Part shown: positions 1 through 9,288 of the stretch, piece after piece
Layout of the letters: each line of letters opens with the position of its first letter
Position numbering within the stretch: the first letter of the stretch is position 1
Source of the DNA: Balneolaceae bacterium
Lineage (GTDB): Bacteria; Bacteroidota; Rhodothermia; Balneolales; Balneolaceae
NCBI GenBank assembly: GCA_007694095.1
Contig: RECI01000176.1
Location: 1-64,000 of the forward strand
Direction: 5' to 3'
DNA: 64,000 nt
Notes under the pieces: model-generated
What the model was told of the DNA's origin: nothing
The model's database searches: none
Seen by the model: only the letters and a program-made list of their open reading frames with translations
Translations under genes and position numbers: made by a program

Positions 1-372
1 GCCCTTCGGGCAAAATTGTCATTGGTCAATGACAATTTTGGGTTAAAACGGAAATTTACGTTTCAACCCTGAATGTGAATAACTTTGTGGAAAAGTTGTG
101 GGAAAATAGATGATTTTTTTGTTGACAGGCAATTGAAAAATTTGCTTATTACTAGTGAGTATAGTTGTCATGAATGCTACGGCAGGATTGACAGAAAGCT
201 GAAATTCCGCAGCTTGTTTATTTGAAGAATCCAACAAGAAGACTCGAATGAATGTACTCCGGTACTTTTTTTATGCCCGCCTGTTTTTATCCATCAAAAC
301 TACCGCCCCCGGATCTGCAATATTCCATAAATATATTTACAAATTCAATAACCCGACTGATTCACTGTCAAC
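1..372. other. Non-coding left edge of window
   Basis: No convincing gene. The two ORFs listed here (43-237 minus, 252-443 plus) have no recognisable motif and no clear ribosome-binding site. The stretch lies downstream of the leftward DUF1569 gene. The only structure seen is the palindrome at 11-40, preceded by a short gccc/gggc hairpin at 1-11. Confidence 0.5.
11..40. repeat. Perfect 14-bp inverted repeat with 2-nt centre
   Basis: CAAAATTGTCATTG is followed after two bases (GT) by its exact reverse complement CAATGACAATTTTG. The arms are AT-rich and there is no T-run directly after either arm, so it is not a classic terminator. It could be a cruciform, an operator, or the end of an element lying to the left of the window. 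Function unknown. Confidence 0.6.
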
Positions 373-804
373 TTAAACACCAAACTGGCTTAAGTGATGT
401 TCCAGATGGTAAACAGCCAAACCTTTCCATCTTTGGCTGCTGATTTTCCCAAAATAAGGGTGCCTGGCATATTCAAAATCAACCGGAAGCTTTGAAAATT
501 CCAATATGTGATTTTTTAACAGCAGTTTATCACTTTCAAAATCGACCGGTTTCGTGCCTTCTCCTTCAACTTGATCGAAACCCTTGGGAGTTGGTACGGT
601 TTTGCCGGATTTGGCCAGCAAAAGTATTTTTAGCGGGTTTACACCACCATTCTGTATAGCTTTTTTTCTGCCCATTGCCAGCCGAAGCTGATCAGTGCAG
701 TGGCAGATCATTTGATGTACATTCATTTTTCCAAACCGGGGCTGTAGCCCGGGATGGAGTTTATCAATACGTTCCAGGAAGGTATTAATCTCTTCACTTG
801 TCAT
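373..804 (-). CDS. DUF1569 (DinB-like) family protein
   Basis: A protein of about 143 residues. Near the N-terminus it carries the pattern typical of DUF1569 proteins: a short helix, then 'GKMNVHQMICHCTDQLRLA', a Gly-Lys-Met step followed by a His-rich helix as in the DinB/YfiT four-helix fold that binds a metal. The substrate is unknown. The ORF opens at 837, inside the upstream acyl-CoA ligase gene. I prefer the ATG at 804, which lies just past that gene's stop, has an AGG about 7 bases upstream, and gives the usual ~20-residue lead before GKM. The ATG at 819 is the alternative. It sits directly behind the ligase gene on the same strand and is probably co-transcribed with it. Confidence 0.7.
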   Translation of the reverse strand: MTSEEINTFLERIDKLHPGLQPRFGKMNVHQMICHCTDQLRLAMGRKKAIQNGGVNPLKILLLAKSGKTVPTPKGFDQVEGEGTKPVDFESDKLLLKNHILEFSKLPVDFEYARHPYFGKISSQRWKGLAVYHLEHHLSQFGV

Positions 805-811
805 ATCAAAC

Positions 812-2689
812 CTATTCATCCTCAAACATTTCTGCAATCAGACCACCATATTTCTCCTCAATCACCCTCCGTTTCACTTTCATGGTAGGAGTTAACTCTC
901 CGGTTTCAACTGAAAACTCATGGTCAATTAAGCGAAAATCCCGAATCTTTTCATGGGATGCCAGATCTTTTGAGAAGCTCCGAATCTCCCTGCTGTACAG
1001 GTTTCGAACGGAGTCGCTGCTAATGAGCTCTGTACTACTCTCATAATCGATGTGGTTCTGTTTGGCATATTTTTTCAGGGCTTCGAAATCGGGCACTATC
1101 AGGGCACCCATAAAACTTTTCTTTTCACCAACCACAACAATCTGGTCAATCCACGGGCTGGTTTTAAAGAGGTCTTCTATCGGGCCGGGGTAAATATTTT
1201 TACCGCCGGCATTCACAATCATATGCTTGATTCGATCGGTTATTTTCAGCCTTCCGTTCACAAAACGGCCTACATCGCCGGTATGCAGCCAGCCCTCCGC
1301 ATCTATCATCTCATTTGTGGCCTCTTCATTTTTCCAGTAGCCTTTCATGGTGTTCGGGCCACGGTTAAGAATTTCACCCTCTTCTGTTGAGATACCGGTT
1401 GGGTAATCCTCACCGCTCACCTGTGCGATAATGCTGCTATCCTGCAGGCTCCGGATTCCTACAGTAACCCCGTTCAGCACTTTTCCAACAGTTCCCATTA
1501 CCTCTTCACCCGGCCTGTTGCATGTTATAACCGGCGAGGTTTCAGTAAGGCCATAACCTTCCAGGATACTCAGACCTGCCGACATAAAAAAAGTACCAAT
1601 TTCTGAAGGCAAAGCCGCCCCTCCGGATACGAAAAACCGAACTTTGCCCCCGGTTCTCTCTTTCAGCTTATTAAATACAAGTGTATCGGCAATAGCCTTT
1701 TGTATACCGATAAACCCCCGTTTACCTTGCCAGTATTTTTCACCTATATTCAGGGCCCAGTTAAAAATGGCTTGCTGCAGGGCACTTCCCTCCTGCACAT
1801 TTTTATTTATGAGATTGTACATTTTCTCAAACAGACGCGGCACGCTTACAATAATCGTCGGCTTTGCTTCAGTCATATTCTTAGCAACCGTATCCACACT
1901 TTCCGCATAATATATCTCAACACCACCAGCTAAGGCGGCATAGTAACCCGCAGTACGCTCAAAGGTATGGCAGAGAGGAAGAAATGATAAACAGCGGTCA
2001 TTTTCGTCGATAGCTATCACTTCATGAATAGCCTTTACATTACTCACGATATTTCGGTGAGTAAGCATTGCACCCTTTGGCTTGCCTGTAGTACCGGATG
2101 TATAAACCAGCGTTGTAACATCTTGCGGTTTAGTCTGATTGACCCTTCTTTTAAATTCATCAGCATACAACGTCTCGGCTTTTAACCCGGCAGCACAAAC
2201 GGTATCAAAAAGTTTTACATAATCGTTCGAGAGATATTTTTGCACCTTTGGTTCATCATAGGCGATGATACGCTTCAGATCCGGGCAACTATCAAAAATC
2301 TCTAATGCCTTTTTAAGCTGGATACCACTTGAAACAAAAAAGATTTTCGCGCCACTGTCTTGCAAAATAAACTCACACTGATTTGACGGCAGGGTGGAAT
2401 AAAGTGATACATTGATCGCACCAGTCATTTGTATGGCAAGATCTGTAACGGCCCACTCATACCGGTTTTCACTCAATATGGCAACCCTGTCCCCCTTTTC
2501 AATTCCCTGGCTTAACAAATAAGCTGCCAACGAGGTTACATCATCTTTAACCATATCCCAGGTAATCTTTTTGTATACGGATGATGGCGAAGGCTTGAAG
2601 GCAAAAGCTGTTTTGTCAGAATTTTTGTATTTTTTCGTAAGATTTAAGTAAAGCTCTGTTATAGTTTCGAAAGCAACAATTGTTGGCAT
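812..2689 (-). CDS. Long-chain acyl-CoA synthetase (AMP-forming)
   Basis: A 625-residue member of the ANL superfamily that activates long-chain fatty acids to acyl-CoA via an acyl-adenylate. The P-loop motif VYTSGTTGKPKG lies at ~196-207, the YGLTETSP adenine-binding motif at ~385 and the GWLHTGDVG hinge-region motif at ~475. Length and the C-terminal LTPTMKVKRR segment (catalytic Lys region) match the FadD15-like bacterial long-chain ligases that resemble eukaryotic ACSL. No signal peptide. It feeds beta-oxidation or phospholipid remodelling. The ATG at 2689 begins MPTIVAFETI, and the DUF1569 gene follows directly. Family is certain; chain-length preference cannot be read from sequence. Confidence 0.93.
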   Translation of the reverse strand: MPTIVAFETITELYLNLTKKYKNSDKTAFAFKPSPSSVYKKITWDMVKDDVTSLAAYLLSQGIEKGDRVAILSENRYEWAVTDLAIQMTGAINVSLYSTLPSNQCEFILQDSGAKIFFVSSGIQLKKALEIFDSCPDLKRIIAYDEPKVQKYLSNDYVKLFDTVCAAGLKAETLYADEFKRRVNQTKPQDVTTLVYTSGTTGKPKGAMLTHRNIVSNVKAIHEVIAIDENDRCLSFLPLCHTFERTAGYYAALAGGVEIYYAESVDTVAKNMTEAKPTIIVSVPRLFEKMYNLINKNVQEGSALQQAIFNWALNIGEKYWQGKRGFIGIQKAIADTLVFNKLKERTGGKVRFFVSGGAALPSEIGTFFMSAGLSILEGYGLTETSPVITCNRPGEEVMGTVGKVLNGVTVGIRSLQDSSIIAQVSGEDYPTGISTEEGEILNRGPNTMKGYWKNEEATNEMIDAEGWLHTGDVGRFVNGRLKITDRIKHMIVNAGGKNIYPGPIEDLFKTSPWIDQIVVVGEKKSFMGALIVPDFEALKKYAKQNHIDYESSTELISSDSVRNLYSREIRSFSKDLASHEKIRDFRLIDHEFSVETGELTPTMKVKRRVIEEKYGGLIAEMFEDE

Positions 2690-2977
2690 AATGAAGCAGA
2701 GAATAGTTTTGGAGTTTAATTCAGTTTCCGTACATATGGAATAGTTAACTCACCGTTATAAATGTCATTAAATAAGTCAGGTTTGCCTGAAAAACAATAT
2801 ATTCAATGTATATCAACTTTCGCAATGTCAGTCCAATGGCATTCGTTTGTCACATTTTTTTCTCCAATTCATTTAGGGGACGTCAACAAAATCCGGTTTT
2901 TCGGATACTGAAAAACTCAAACACGAAGGGTTTCATTAAACCGTTATAAATATTTAAGCTAAGAAAACAGAAGACTC
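2690..2977. promoter_or_regulatory. Divergent intergenic region, ligase/Fur
   Basis: 288 bp between the leftward acyl-CoA ligase and the rightward Fur-family gene, so it must hold both promoters. It is AT-rich. I see no clear Fur-box palindrome or strong terminator and cannot place promoter elements with confidence. Confidence 0.4.
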
Positions 2978-3478
2978 ATGGCACACCAGGCAACGGAAGA
3001 AACCATTCATTTAGTTAAGGAAATATTCAGAACCTATCTGAAGGAAAAAAAACAACGTCAAACACCCGAACGATTTATGGTTCTGCAGGAGATTTACAGC
3101 TCTGATGGCCATCTTGATGCAGATGAGATTTTCTTTAATATGAAAAATGCCGGCACCCGGGTTTCAAGAGCAACCGTTTATAATACGCTTGATCTTCTGA
3201 TTGAATGCGGATTGGTACAGCGCCAACAATTCGGAAAAAACCAGTACTACTACGAGCGATCTTACGCCTATCAACAGCACGACCATATGATCTGCAAAGC
3301 GTGCGGTGTAGTAATTGAATTCTGTGACCCCAGAATACTCGAAATTCAGAAACTGATGGAAAAAATTCACAACTTCAAGGTAGACGGACACTCACTTCAC
3401 CTTTTTGGCACGTGCAATGATACTGAAGCGTGCAAGCTCAGGCAGAAAAGCGGGGATAAAATTAAGTCTTTGGCATAG
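2978..3478 (+). CDS. Fur-family transcriptional regulator
   Basis: A 166-residue metal-dependent repressor. The winged helix occupies ~20-95, with the recognition-helix sequence RVSRATVYNTLDLL typical of Fur/PerR/Zur. The dimerisation domain carries the HDHMICKACG metal-site segment with one Cys pair (CKAC), and a second Cys pair lies in CNDTEAC near the end. The N-terminus is longer than in E. coli Fur. Iron, zinc and peroxide-sensing members cannot be separated safely by eye, so I give no symbol. It is monocistronic: a hairpin terminator follows within 25 bp, and ftsX converges from the other side. The start ATG at 2978 gives the expected domain spacing. Confidence 0.9.
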   Translation: MAHQATEETIHLVKEIFRTYLKEKKQRQTPERFMVLQEIYSSDGHLDADEIFFNMKNAGTRVSRATVYNTLDLLIECGLVQRQQFGKNQYYYERSYAYQQHDHMICKACGVVIEFCDPRILEIQKLMEKIHNFKVDGHSLHLFGTCNDTEACKLRQKSGDKIKSLA

Positions 3479-3499
3479 GCATATAACCTGCCAATAGTT

Positions 3500-3535
3500 T
3501 TAACCCGGAATCTCTTGGTGAGAAATCCGGGTTAA
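3500..3535. terminator. Bidirectional hairpin between convergent fur-like gene and ftsX
   Basis: The outer arms TTAACCCGGA and TCCGGGTTAA pair perfectly, and an inner TCTC/GAGA extends the stem around a TTGGT loop. The element lies between two convergent stop codons. It is nearly the same sequence as the hairpin at 54540-54579, which also separates convergent genes. That points to a conserved bidirectional terminator or a small dispersed repeat recruited as one. Confidence 0.75.
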
Positions 3536-3539
3536 TCGG

Positions 3540-4424
3540 TCAGGAATAAACTTTTGTATCCCTGATAAACTTTCGTGCTGCCCATCTGCTGCCCCACCAC
3601 CCCATAATGATGGAAAGACCGACAATACCTCCGGCCAGGTAGTACCATTCTCCGTATGGCCATGCTAGTTCTGCAGCCTGAGGAATGTATCTTGGTATAA
3701 GCCACTCAAATCCAAAGGTAATAACAAGAACTGCACAACTTCCTGCAATTAAACCCTGAAGTACGCCTTCCACCAAAAATGGCCGGCGTATGAATGAATT
3801 AGTGGCACCAACCAGTTTCATTGCCCGGATTAAATCCCGTTTGGCATAGATGGTAAGCCGGATTGTATTAAACACCAGAATATTGGCAACCAGCAGGATA
3901 AAAATTCCAATAGATGCCCCTGCAATCACAAACAATTCCATGCGCTCTTCAATAGTTTCGAGCAGGGCAAGGTTAAAACGCACTTCATCCACACCTGCAT
4001 ACCCACGGAATACCTGTACCAGCGAATCAACCTGAGCCACGCTTAGTTCATCAGACATTACCACACGGAATGATGCCGGTAAAAAATCAAGTGAAGCAAT
4101 AGCTTCGGCACCCATACCGAATTCTTGTTGAAATACTTTTGAGGCACTGTCTTTCGATATGTACGTGAGCCCTGATACTTCCGGTTTTTGTAAAATCAGT
4201 TCTTCGATTCTGTGGGTTTCCGGTTCGTTCAGATCTTGCAGGAATATCTCGACTTCAACCTGTTGGCGCAGTACCTGTGCCACTTCATAGGCATTGTAAC
4301 CAACCTGAAACAAGACGCCGATTAACAGAACTGCTATAAATAGTGAAAACATTGATGTAAATGCCGCCAATTTGGCTCTTCCAAGACCGGCAATACCTTC
4401 TTTTAAAACATAAACAGCGCTCAT
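3540..4424 (-). CDS. ftsX: Cell division protein FtsX
   Basis: A 294-residue permease-like protein that, with the ATPase FtsE, couples septal peptidoglycan hydrolase activation to division. It shows the family layout: a first membrane segment at ~22-46, a periplasmic loop of ~115 residues, then three C-terminal membrane segments with the conserved cytoplasmic stretch TIYAKRDLIRAMKLVGAT. ftsE is not next to it and is not in the window. It is the last gene of a leftward operon (cinA, outer-membrane barrel, ftsX), starting 10 bp after the barrel gene's stop. A hairpin follows its stop codon. Confidence 0.92.
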   Translation of the reverse strand: MSAVYVLKEGIAGLGRAKLAAFTSMFSLFIAVLLIGVLFQVGYNAYEVAQVLRQQVEVEIFLQDLNEPETHRIEELILQKPEVSGLTYISKDSASKVFQQEFGMGAEAIASLDFLPASFRVVMSDELSVAQVDSLVQVFRGYAGVDEVRFNLALLETIEERMELFVIAGASIGIFILLVANILVFNTIRLTIYAKRDLIRAMKLVGATNSFIRRPFLVEGVLQGLIAGSCAVLVITFGFEWLIPRYIPQAAELAWPYGEWYYLAGGIVGLSIIMGWWGSRWAARKFIRDTKVYS

Positions 4425-4434
4425 TTTCAGTTAT

Positions 4435-6510
4435 CTAATTTGTGAATAATACTCTTATTCCAAAACGGAATCTCCGTTCCGGCATGGGGTAACCGGTTGA
4501 TTCAAAGTAGCCCAGTTGCCCGGCACGATCAAATAAATTTTCCCATTTAAGCAATATCATGAACCATCTCACCCTGGCCGATACATCCAGGTCTACCCGG
4601 TAATAAGACGGGTTGAAAAACTCGTTTGTTCCATGCTGCCAGCGATTCAGTGGTGTAATATATTCAGCAGTCCTGAATATTTGCGGCGACACCACCCCAG
4701 AAAAACCCGCTTTTACATAAGTGGCACGATCAAAAAGGTAATTTTTCCAATACAGGTGACTTTTAATCCAGATTCGATCTCCCGAAGTGTCCAGGATTTG
4801 GTTGATGGGGTTCATACTGCCAGAATTAAATGATTTGAATGTACCGGATACTTCAGCCTCAAACACCCTGGAATCAAGCGTCAGCCACGCTGTGCCGCTC
4901 AGCACCTCATAGGGGTCAATAGCTGTAAACTGACCGTCATCCCCGATAAATAATCCATAATTCGTTTCCCGGAAATCCCCGCGTAATCCGATTGTCAGAA
5001 TATCAGTCAAACCGAAAGCTGCTTCCACACCTGCAGTCAGCGATTCCTCGTTCGGAAGATCCTGATTCCCGAAAAATTGGGCTGACGTCCAGTAGAGCGA
5101 CTGGATGTCTGGAGCACGTGATAATTGGCCGCCAAATATTGAAAGTTTCAGGCGTTCTGTTGGGTTTAACACAAACCGGCCCGATATTTCAGTCGTTAAA
5201 CGGCCGTCATTCCATGTTGTAGCCCTTGTACGAATGTCGATTTTTGCGAAACGGGTTAAACCCTGTGATGCCGATAGTTCACCCTGTGCACCAAGCCAGC
5301 TTGTTCTGGTCAGATTTTGCTTTTCTCTCTCATTTAATAAAAATGAACGTGCAGTAGCTGTTGCGGATGTGGAACGAAATCCGATCTGATGCCTTGCAAA
5401 AAGTTCGAGATTACCAAAATTGGTGGATATACTATCAGTTACTGTAGTAAGTTCCCATGCATCGCTCTGATAATGAAGCCCGAAAGTTGTAGATACATCC
5501 TGTTCGATGCTGCGCCGGTGATGCATCTGAATAAACAGATCATTCGATGATTGTGTAGAATTTGCACCGCTTTGCAGTGGACTTTCAATAAACCTGTTGA
5601 ACGCAAAAAAACGGGGATCCGAAATGTTGTAGCCGAAGGGCTCCTGCCTGTCCAGTGAATTGCTTATATAATTAAATTTAGCAAGCCAATTGTCATTAAG
5701 CTGATGATACAGCCTGGCAACAACCTGATTGCCTTCCACACCTTGTCGCGAATATCCTCCGCCATCTCGCCTGTCCCAGAATGAGAGTTCCAGATTGGTA
5801 GTTTTTAAAAAATTTTGGGTAAATGAAAATTCAAGGTTCCTGTGATTGAATTTACTCTCATCGAAGTTTAGATAGGTTCGTGGTTGTATGATGTAATGAT
5901 CCCGCAGGCGAACATTCGCATCATAAACAGCCCCATAGTCAGCCTCTGAAAATTCTGATATTTTATGTACCGCAAGCCTGTTCCAGTTTACAGCACCCGT
6001 TAACGGATCATTGAGCCTGAGCCCTTCCATTTCCAGGTTCAGGTGCCTGCTCTCAAAGGCGTGAAGCTCCATGGCATCCATTCTGCCTTTGGTACCCATC
6101 CGGTAAGTAATGGCTCCTCTTTGCTGGTAAAAGCGGTCGAATAAATTTACAAGCTGAATCCACCGCAGAGTGCTGTCGGTTTCGGCAATATCAAATCCTT
6201 CCTGCATCGCAAAATTCCATATATGCACGGTATCGGGTTGCGCCCTGCGTTCTTCATCAGGCGGGGGCTCTTCCCATGGCTGCCTTGCACCTTCGATGAA
6301 TTGCAGCTGCGGCAATACCGGCTCACGTTCCCTTATAGTAATAACCGGTACTTTTCTGTAAATGTCGTCTGTCTCGGTTGTATCGCTTTGTACAATATGC
6401 AACCACAAACCCTCACTCATGGAAGAACCACCTCGTACATCCGGAGCAGCCTGCAGCATACCCTGACTAAGGATAAAAAACATCATCCAAAAAACTGACT
6501 GGTAAATCAA
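4435..6510 (-). CDS. Outer-membrane beta-barrel, TonB-dependent-receptor-like
   Basis: A 691-residue predicted outer-membrane protein. A hydrophobic N-terminal segment ending at ~21 looks like a signal peptide without strong positive charges. A short soluble region follows, with a plug-like stretch (~120-190: RGAITYRMGTKGRMDAMEL), then alternating aromatic strands to the end. The C-terminal segment WENLFDRAGQLGY...GYPMPERRFRFG is the typical last-strands motif of TonB-dependent receptors. No TonB box or carboxypeptidase-like domain was recognised, and the plug is short for a classic receptor. The start is a TTG overlapping the cinA stop (TTGA), so translation is probably coupled. The ligand is unknown. 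Its place between cinA and ftsX is unusual for a nutrient receptor. Confidence 0.75.
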   Translation of the reverse strand: MIYQSVFWMMFFILSQGMLQAAPDVRGGSSMSEGLWLHIVQSDTTETDDIYRKVPVITIREREPVLPQLQFIEGARQPWEEPPPDEERRAQPDTVHIWNFAMQEGFDIAETDSTLRWIQLVNLFDRFYQQRGAITYRMGTKGRMDAMELHAFESRHLNLEMEGLRLNDPLTGAVNWNRLAVHKISEFSEADYGAVYDANVRLRDHYIIQPRTYLNFDESKFNHRNLEFSFTQNFLKTTNLELSFWDRRDGGGYSRQGVEGNQVVARLYHQLNDNWLAKFNYISNSLDRQEPFGYNISDPRFFAFNRFIESPLQSGANSTQSSNDLFIQMHHRRSIEQDVSTTFGLHYQSDAWELTTVTDSISTNFGNLELFARHQIGFRSTSATATARSFLLNEREKQNLTRTSWLGAQGELSASQGLTRFAKIDIRTRATTWNDGRLTTEISGRFVLNPTERLKLSIFGGQLSRAPDIQSLYWTSAQFFGNQDLPNEESLTAGVEAAFGLTDILTIGLRGDFRETNYGLFIGDDGQFTAIDPYEVLSGTAWLTLDSRVFEAEVSGTFKSFNSGSMNPINQILDTSGDRIWIKSHLYWKNYLFDRATYVKAGFSGVVSPQIFRTAEYITPLNRWQHGTNEFFNPSYYRVDLDVSARVRWFMILLKWENLFDRAGQLGYFESTGYPMPERRFRFGIRVLFTN

Positions 6511-7793
6511 GGATGGTAGGGTTTAAGTTCGTAAGGGTAACCGTCTAACCCTAGCAGCCGCCTTCTTATACACTCCAGCACTACCATTGCGGTTCTTTCT
6601 TTATTTATGAGCCTGTTATTTGATAATATCGCTTGTAACGCAAAAGTAGTACCCTGTATTGAAAAACCCATCCATACGAGGCCAACAGGTTTATCTTTCG
6701 TGCCGCCGCCAGGCCCTGCAATTCCGGTAGTGGAAACACCAATATCGCTATTTAATATCCTGCTTACACCTTCTGCCATCTGGAATGCCACCTGTTTGCT
6801 AACGGCTCCAAAACTCATCAGCACGTCTTCACTTACCCCAAGCAAATCAGCTTTAACATCATTTGAATAAGAAATAACGCCACCTTTCATATAAGAACTG
6901 CTGCCAGGTATATTTGTTATTTCATTTCCCAAAAAGCCGCCAGTGCAACTTTCAGCAACCGCGATGGTCAGTTTTTTCTTTTCAAGTATTTTCCCGACAA
7001 CTTCGGCTAACTTCAGGTTTTTTCCTTTTCCATAGATGCACCCACCGGCACGTTCATGCAGCTGTTTCCTGATAAGTTTTAATTTTTCTCCCGCAACTTT
7101 CCGGTTTTTTCCATTTGCACTTATTCGAATCGTTACACCAGACGGTCCCGGTAAAAAAGCAATCCCAATACCATTATTTACATATTCATCAAGTAGGCCG
7201 ATTCGGTCGCTCAAAGTACTCTCAGGAATTCCTGCCGTTTTATAGTATTCGGTTACCCACACATCTTGAGACGGAAAAGTTTTTTTAATGCGCGGTATCA
7301 CCTCATTCTCCATAAGATATTCCATCTCATAGGGAACTCCCGGGAGAACCGCGAGATAATGCACATTGCGCTTAAACCACATGCCCGGTGCCGTACCCAT
7401 CTTATTGAAAAGCACATCACAAGCTTCCGGCACCAATGCCTGCTCTTTATTCGATTCGGAGAGTATATATCCTCTTTTTTTAAAAATCTCCCTAATATGA
7501 GTCAATACTTCAAGGTTTTCACGTAATCTGCTGTTGAAAATTTCAGCCACAATTTTTTTGGTGACATCGTCATGGGTAGGCCCAAGACCACCGGTAACAA
7601 TCGTCAAATCTGCTTTTGTCAGCGATTCTTCAATCTGATGACGAATAAGCAACGGGTCGTCCGGTATCGTAAAACCCCTTTCCACAATAAAGCCGATTTC
7701 TGTGAGAAAAATACCAATTTTTGCAGCATTTGTATTGACTGTATCACCAATCAGCAGTTCGTTCCCTATCGAAATAATATGCGCTTTTTTCAT
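6507..7793 (-). CDS. cinA: CinA-like protein (competence/damage-inducible, PncC-type)
   Basis: About 428 residues in two domains. The N-terminal MoaB/MogA-like domain begins HIISIGNELLIGDTVNTNA and carries VTGGLGPTHDD; it is linked to ADP-ribose/NAD-related pyrophosphatase activity in characterised CinA proteins. The C-terminal domain (~260-420) has VAESCTGGFLGNEIT and TGIAGPGGGTKDKPVG, the NMN amidohydrolase (PncC) signatures of pyridine nucleotide salvage. The ORF opens at 7823 with TTG, but the ATG at 7793 begins MKKAHIISIGNELL exactly as family members do. It is the first gene of the operon with the barrel protein and ftsX, and overlaps the barrel gene by 4 bp. Confidence 0.93.
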   Translation of the reverse strand: MKKAHIISIGNELLIGDTVNTNAAKIGIFLTEIGFIVERGFTIPDDPLLIRHQIEESLTKADLTIVTGGLGPTHDDVTKKIVAEIFNSRLRENLEVLTHIREIFKKRGYILSESNKEQALVPEACDVLFNKMGTAPGMWFKRNVHYLAVLPGVPYEMEYLMENEVIPRIKKTFPSQDVWVTEYYKTAGIPESTLSDRIGLLDEYVNNGIGIAFLPGPSGVTIRISANGKNRKVAGEKLKLIRKQLHERAGGCIYGKGKNLKLAEVVGKILEKKKLTIAVAESCTGGFLGNEITNIPGSSSYMKGGVISYSNDVKADLLGVSEDVLMSFGAVSKQVAFQMAEGVSRILNSDIGVSTTGIAGPGGGTKDKPVGLVWMGFSIQGTTFALQAILSNNRLINKERTAMVVLECIRRRLLGLDGYPYELKPYHP

Positions 7794-8127
7794 ATCCCAT
7801 GAAAATAGGGCTTTGTTAAACAACCGTAAAATTTAGTATCCCAAAATTATTGCACAATTACCCTTAAGTTTACTTTTTTGTTTTTTCGGTTTTCCGGTTA
7901 TACTGTCCATTATTTCCCCGGTTGTACGGTTACTTCGATTAGCCCCGGGCTCAAATTAAGCCATGGGAAAAAAAATCAAAATTTTACTATAGCTGCTGCT
8001 AACCAAATTGCAAAAGAATTACTGCCTCTGACTTGCGTAATTTTACAATGATAATCAAAAAAAGAATACCTGGTTCATTTGAAAAAACTTCATTCCATTT
8101 AATCAGTGATAGTTTTACCTTTATCCC
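7794..8127. promoter_or_regulatory. Divergent intergenic region, cinA/pgsA
   Basis: 334 bp holding the start regions of the leftward cinA operon and rightward pgsA. It is AT-rich with T-tracts near 7865-7900. No riboswitch-like or strongly palindromic structure was seen. Confidence 0.4.
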
Positions 8128-8724
8128 GTGAATAATATTCCCAACATAATAAGCACCTTCAGGTTGATAATGGCGCCAGTATTTCTGGTTTTGTTTATTC
8201 AGGATGATATTTTATGGAGGGGCCTCAGCCTGCTTGTATTTCTGATTGCTGCACTTTCCGACATTATAGACGGGTACTATGCCCGCAGATACGACCTGGA
8301 AAGCGATTTTGGTGTCTTTCTCGATCCACTTGCCGATAAATTTCTGACATTTGCGGGTTTTGTCTGCCTACCCTTTCTTGATCCTCAGCAGTTCCCCTGG
8401 TGGGCTGTTGTACTTATTGTTATCCGTGACATAATGGTTACATCTCTCAGAATTTTTGCCAGTCGCCGCGGAATTGTTCTGGAAACACGTACTACAGCCA
8501 AAGCCAAAACAGCCATTCAGATGGGGTACCTCTATGTGGCATTGGTATTCGGATTCTTAATTTTATTTGGCGGCGGATTCGGAGAGCTTGTGCGTACCAT
8601 TTATGCTACAAACATCTTCTTTTGGGGAATGATGGTAGTTGTTATAATCACTGTATACTCAGGTGTCGAGTATCTTGTGGTTAACCGGAAGTTGTTCAAT
8701 TCTGCTGCTCATGGAGCAGATTAA
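8128..8724 (+). CDS. pgsA: CDP-diacylglycerol-glycerol-3-phosphate 3-phosphatidyltransferase
   Basis: A 198-residue integral membrane enzyme that makes phosphatidylglycerophosphate from CDP-diacylglycerol and glycerol-3-phosphate. The CDP-alcohol phosphatidyltransferase signature is clear at ~45-72: DIIDGYYARRYDLESDFGVFLDPLADK (D-x2-DG-x2-AR-x8-G-x3-D-x3-D). Several hydrophobic helices follow. The start codon is GTG at 8128, opening NNIPNIISTFRLIMAP, the standard PgsA N-terminus. pgpA, the next enzyme of the pathway, overlaps its 3' end by 14 bp. Confidence 0.93.
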   Translation: MNNIPNIISTFRLIMAPVFLVLFIQDDILWRGLSLLVFLIAALSDIIDGYYARRYDLESDFGVFLDPLADKFLTFAGFVCLPFLDPQQFPWWAVVLIVIRDIMVTSLRIFASRRGIVLETRTTAKAKTAIQMGYLYVALVFGFLILFGGGFGELVRTIYATNIFFWGMMVVVIITVYSGVEYLVVNRKLFNSAAHGAD

Positions 8725-9184
8725 AATATTTATCGGCACATTTTTCGGTGCAGGCTTACTGCCCTTGGCACCCGGAACCTGGGGCAGCCTGTTCACACTT
8801 CCTGTAATATACCTCACAGCACTCCATTTTAAAGCTGCAGGTATGATAATATTATTGTTGGTTGCCATACTGCTCTCCCTTTGGAGTGCCCCTGCTGCAG
8901 TAAGACGATACGGTGAAGATCCTGGCCGTTTTGTAATGGATGAAAGTGCCGGTCAAATTGTTGCCTTTCTGATTATCCCATTTCATTATTCCTTGAATAT
9001 GGATATCTGGATCCTGTTGGCAGGTTTTCTTCTTTTCCGTTTGTTTGATATTTTTAAGCCTTTTGGCATAAGGGAATTGGAAAAAATCAGCGGGAAATTT
9101 GGTATATTGTTCGATGATTTACTTGCAGGTGTTTACGCTCTCATCTGTCTACAAGTAATTCTCTATGTAATCACCGTTTTCTGA
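8711..9184 (+). CDS. pgpA: Phosphatidylglycerophosphatase A
   Basis: About 157 residues. It dephosphorylates phosphatidylglycerophosphate to phosphatidylglycerol, completing the step begun by PgsA just upstream. The N-terminus MEQIKIFIGTFFGAGLLPLAPGTWGS matches the PgpA 'PGTxGS' signature; later DESAGQIVAF and DIFKPFGIRELE are the conserved acidic and C-terminal motifs. The ORF opens at 8663, but the ATG at 8711 gives the canonical start and a 14-bp overlap with pgsA, so the pair is translationally coupled. Confidence 0.92.
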   Translation: MEQIKIFIGTFFGAGLLPLAPGTWGSLFTLPVIYLTALHFKAAGMIILLLVAILLSLWSAPAAVRRYGEDPGRFVMDESAGQIVAFLIIPFHYSLNMDIWILLAGFLLFRLFDIFKPFGIRELEKISGKFGILFDDLLAGVYALICLQVILYVITVF

Positions 9185-9288
9185 TTGATTAAAAATTCCA
9201 TTGTCATAAAGATGTTTTCAAATAACGAGGAAAATCAGCAGGGGCCTCAAAGATTACGGAACTGAATAACATGTAGTTAACAATCATC

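Noticed and set aside
252-443. Plus-strand ORF of 63 aa
   Set aside because: Overlaps the 3' end of the DUF1569 gene antisense; no motif.
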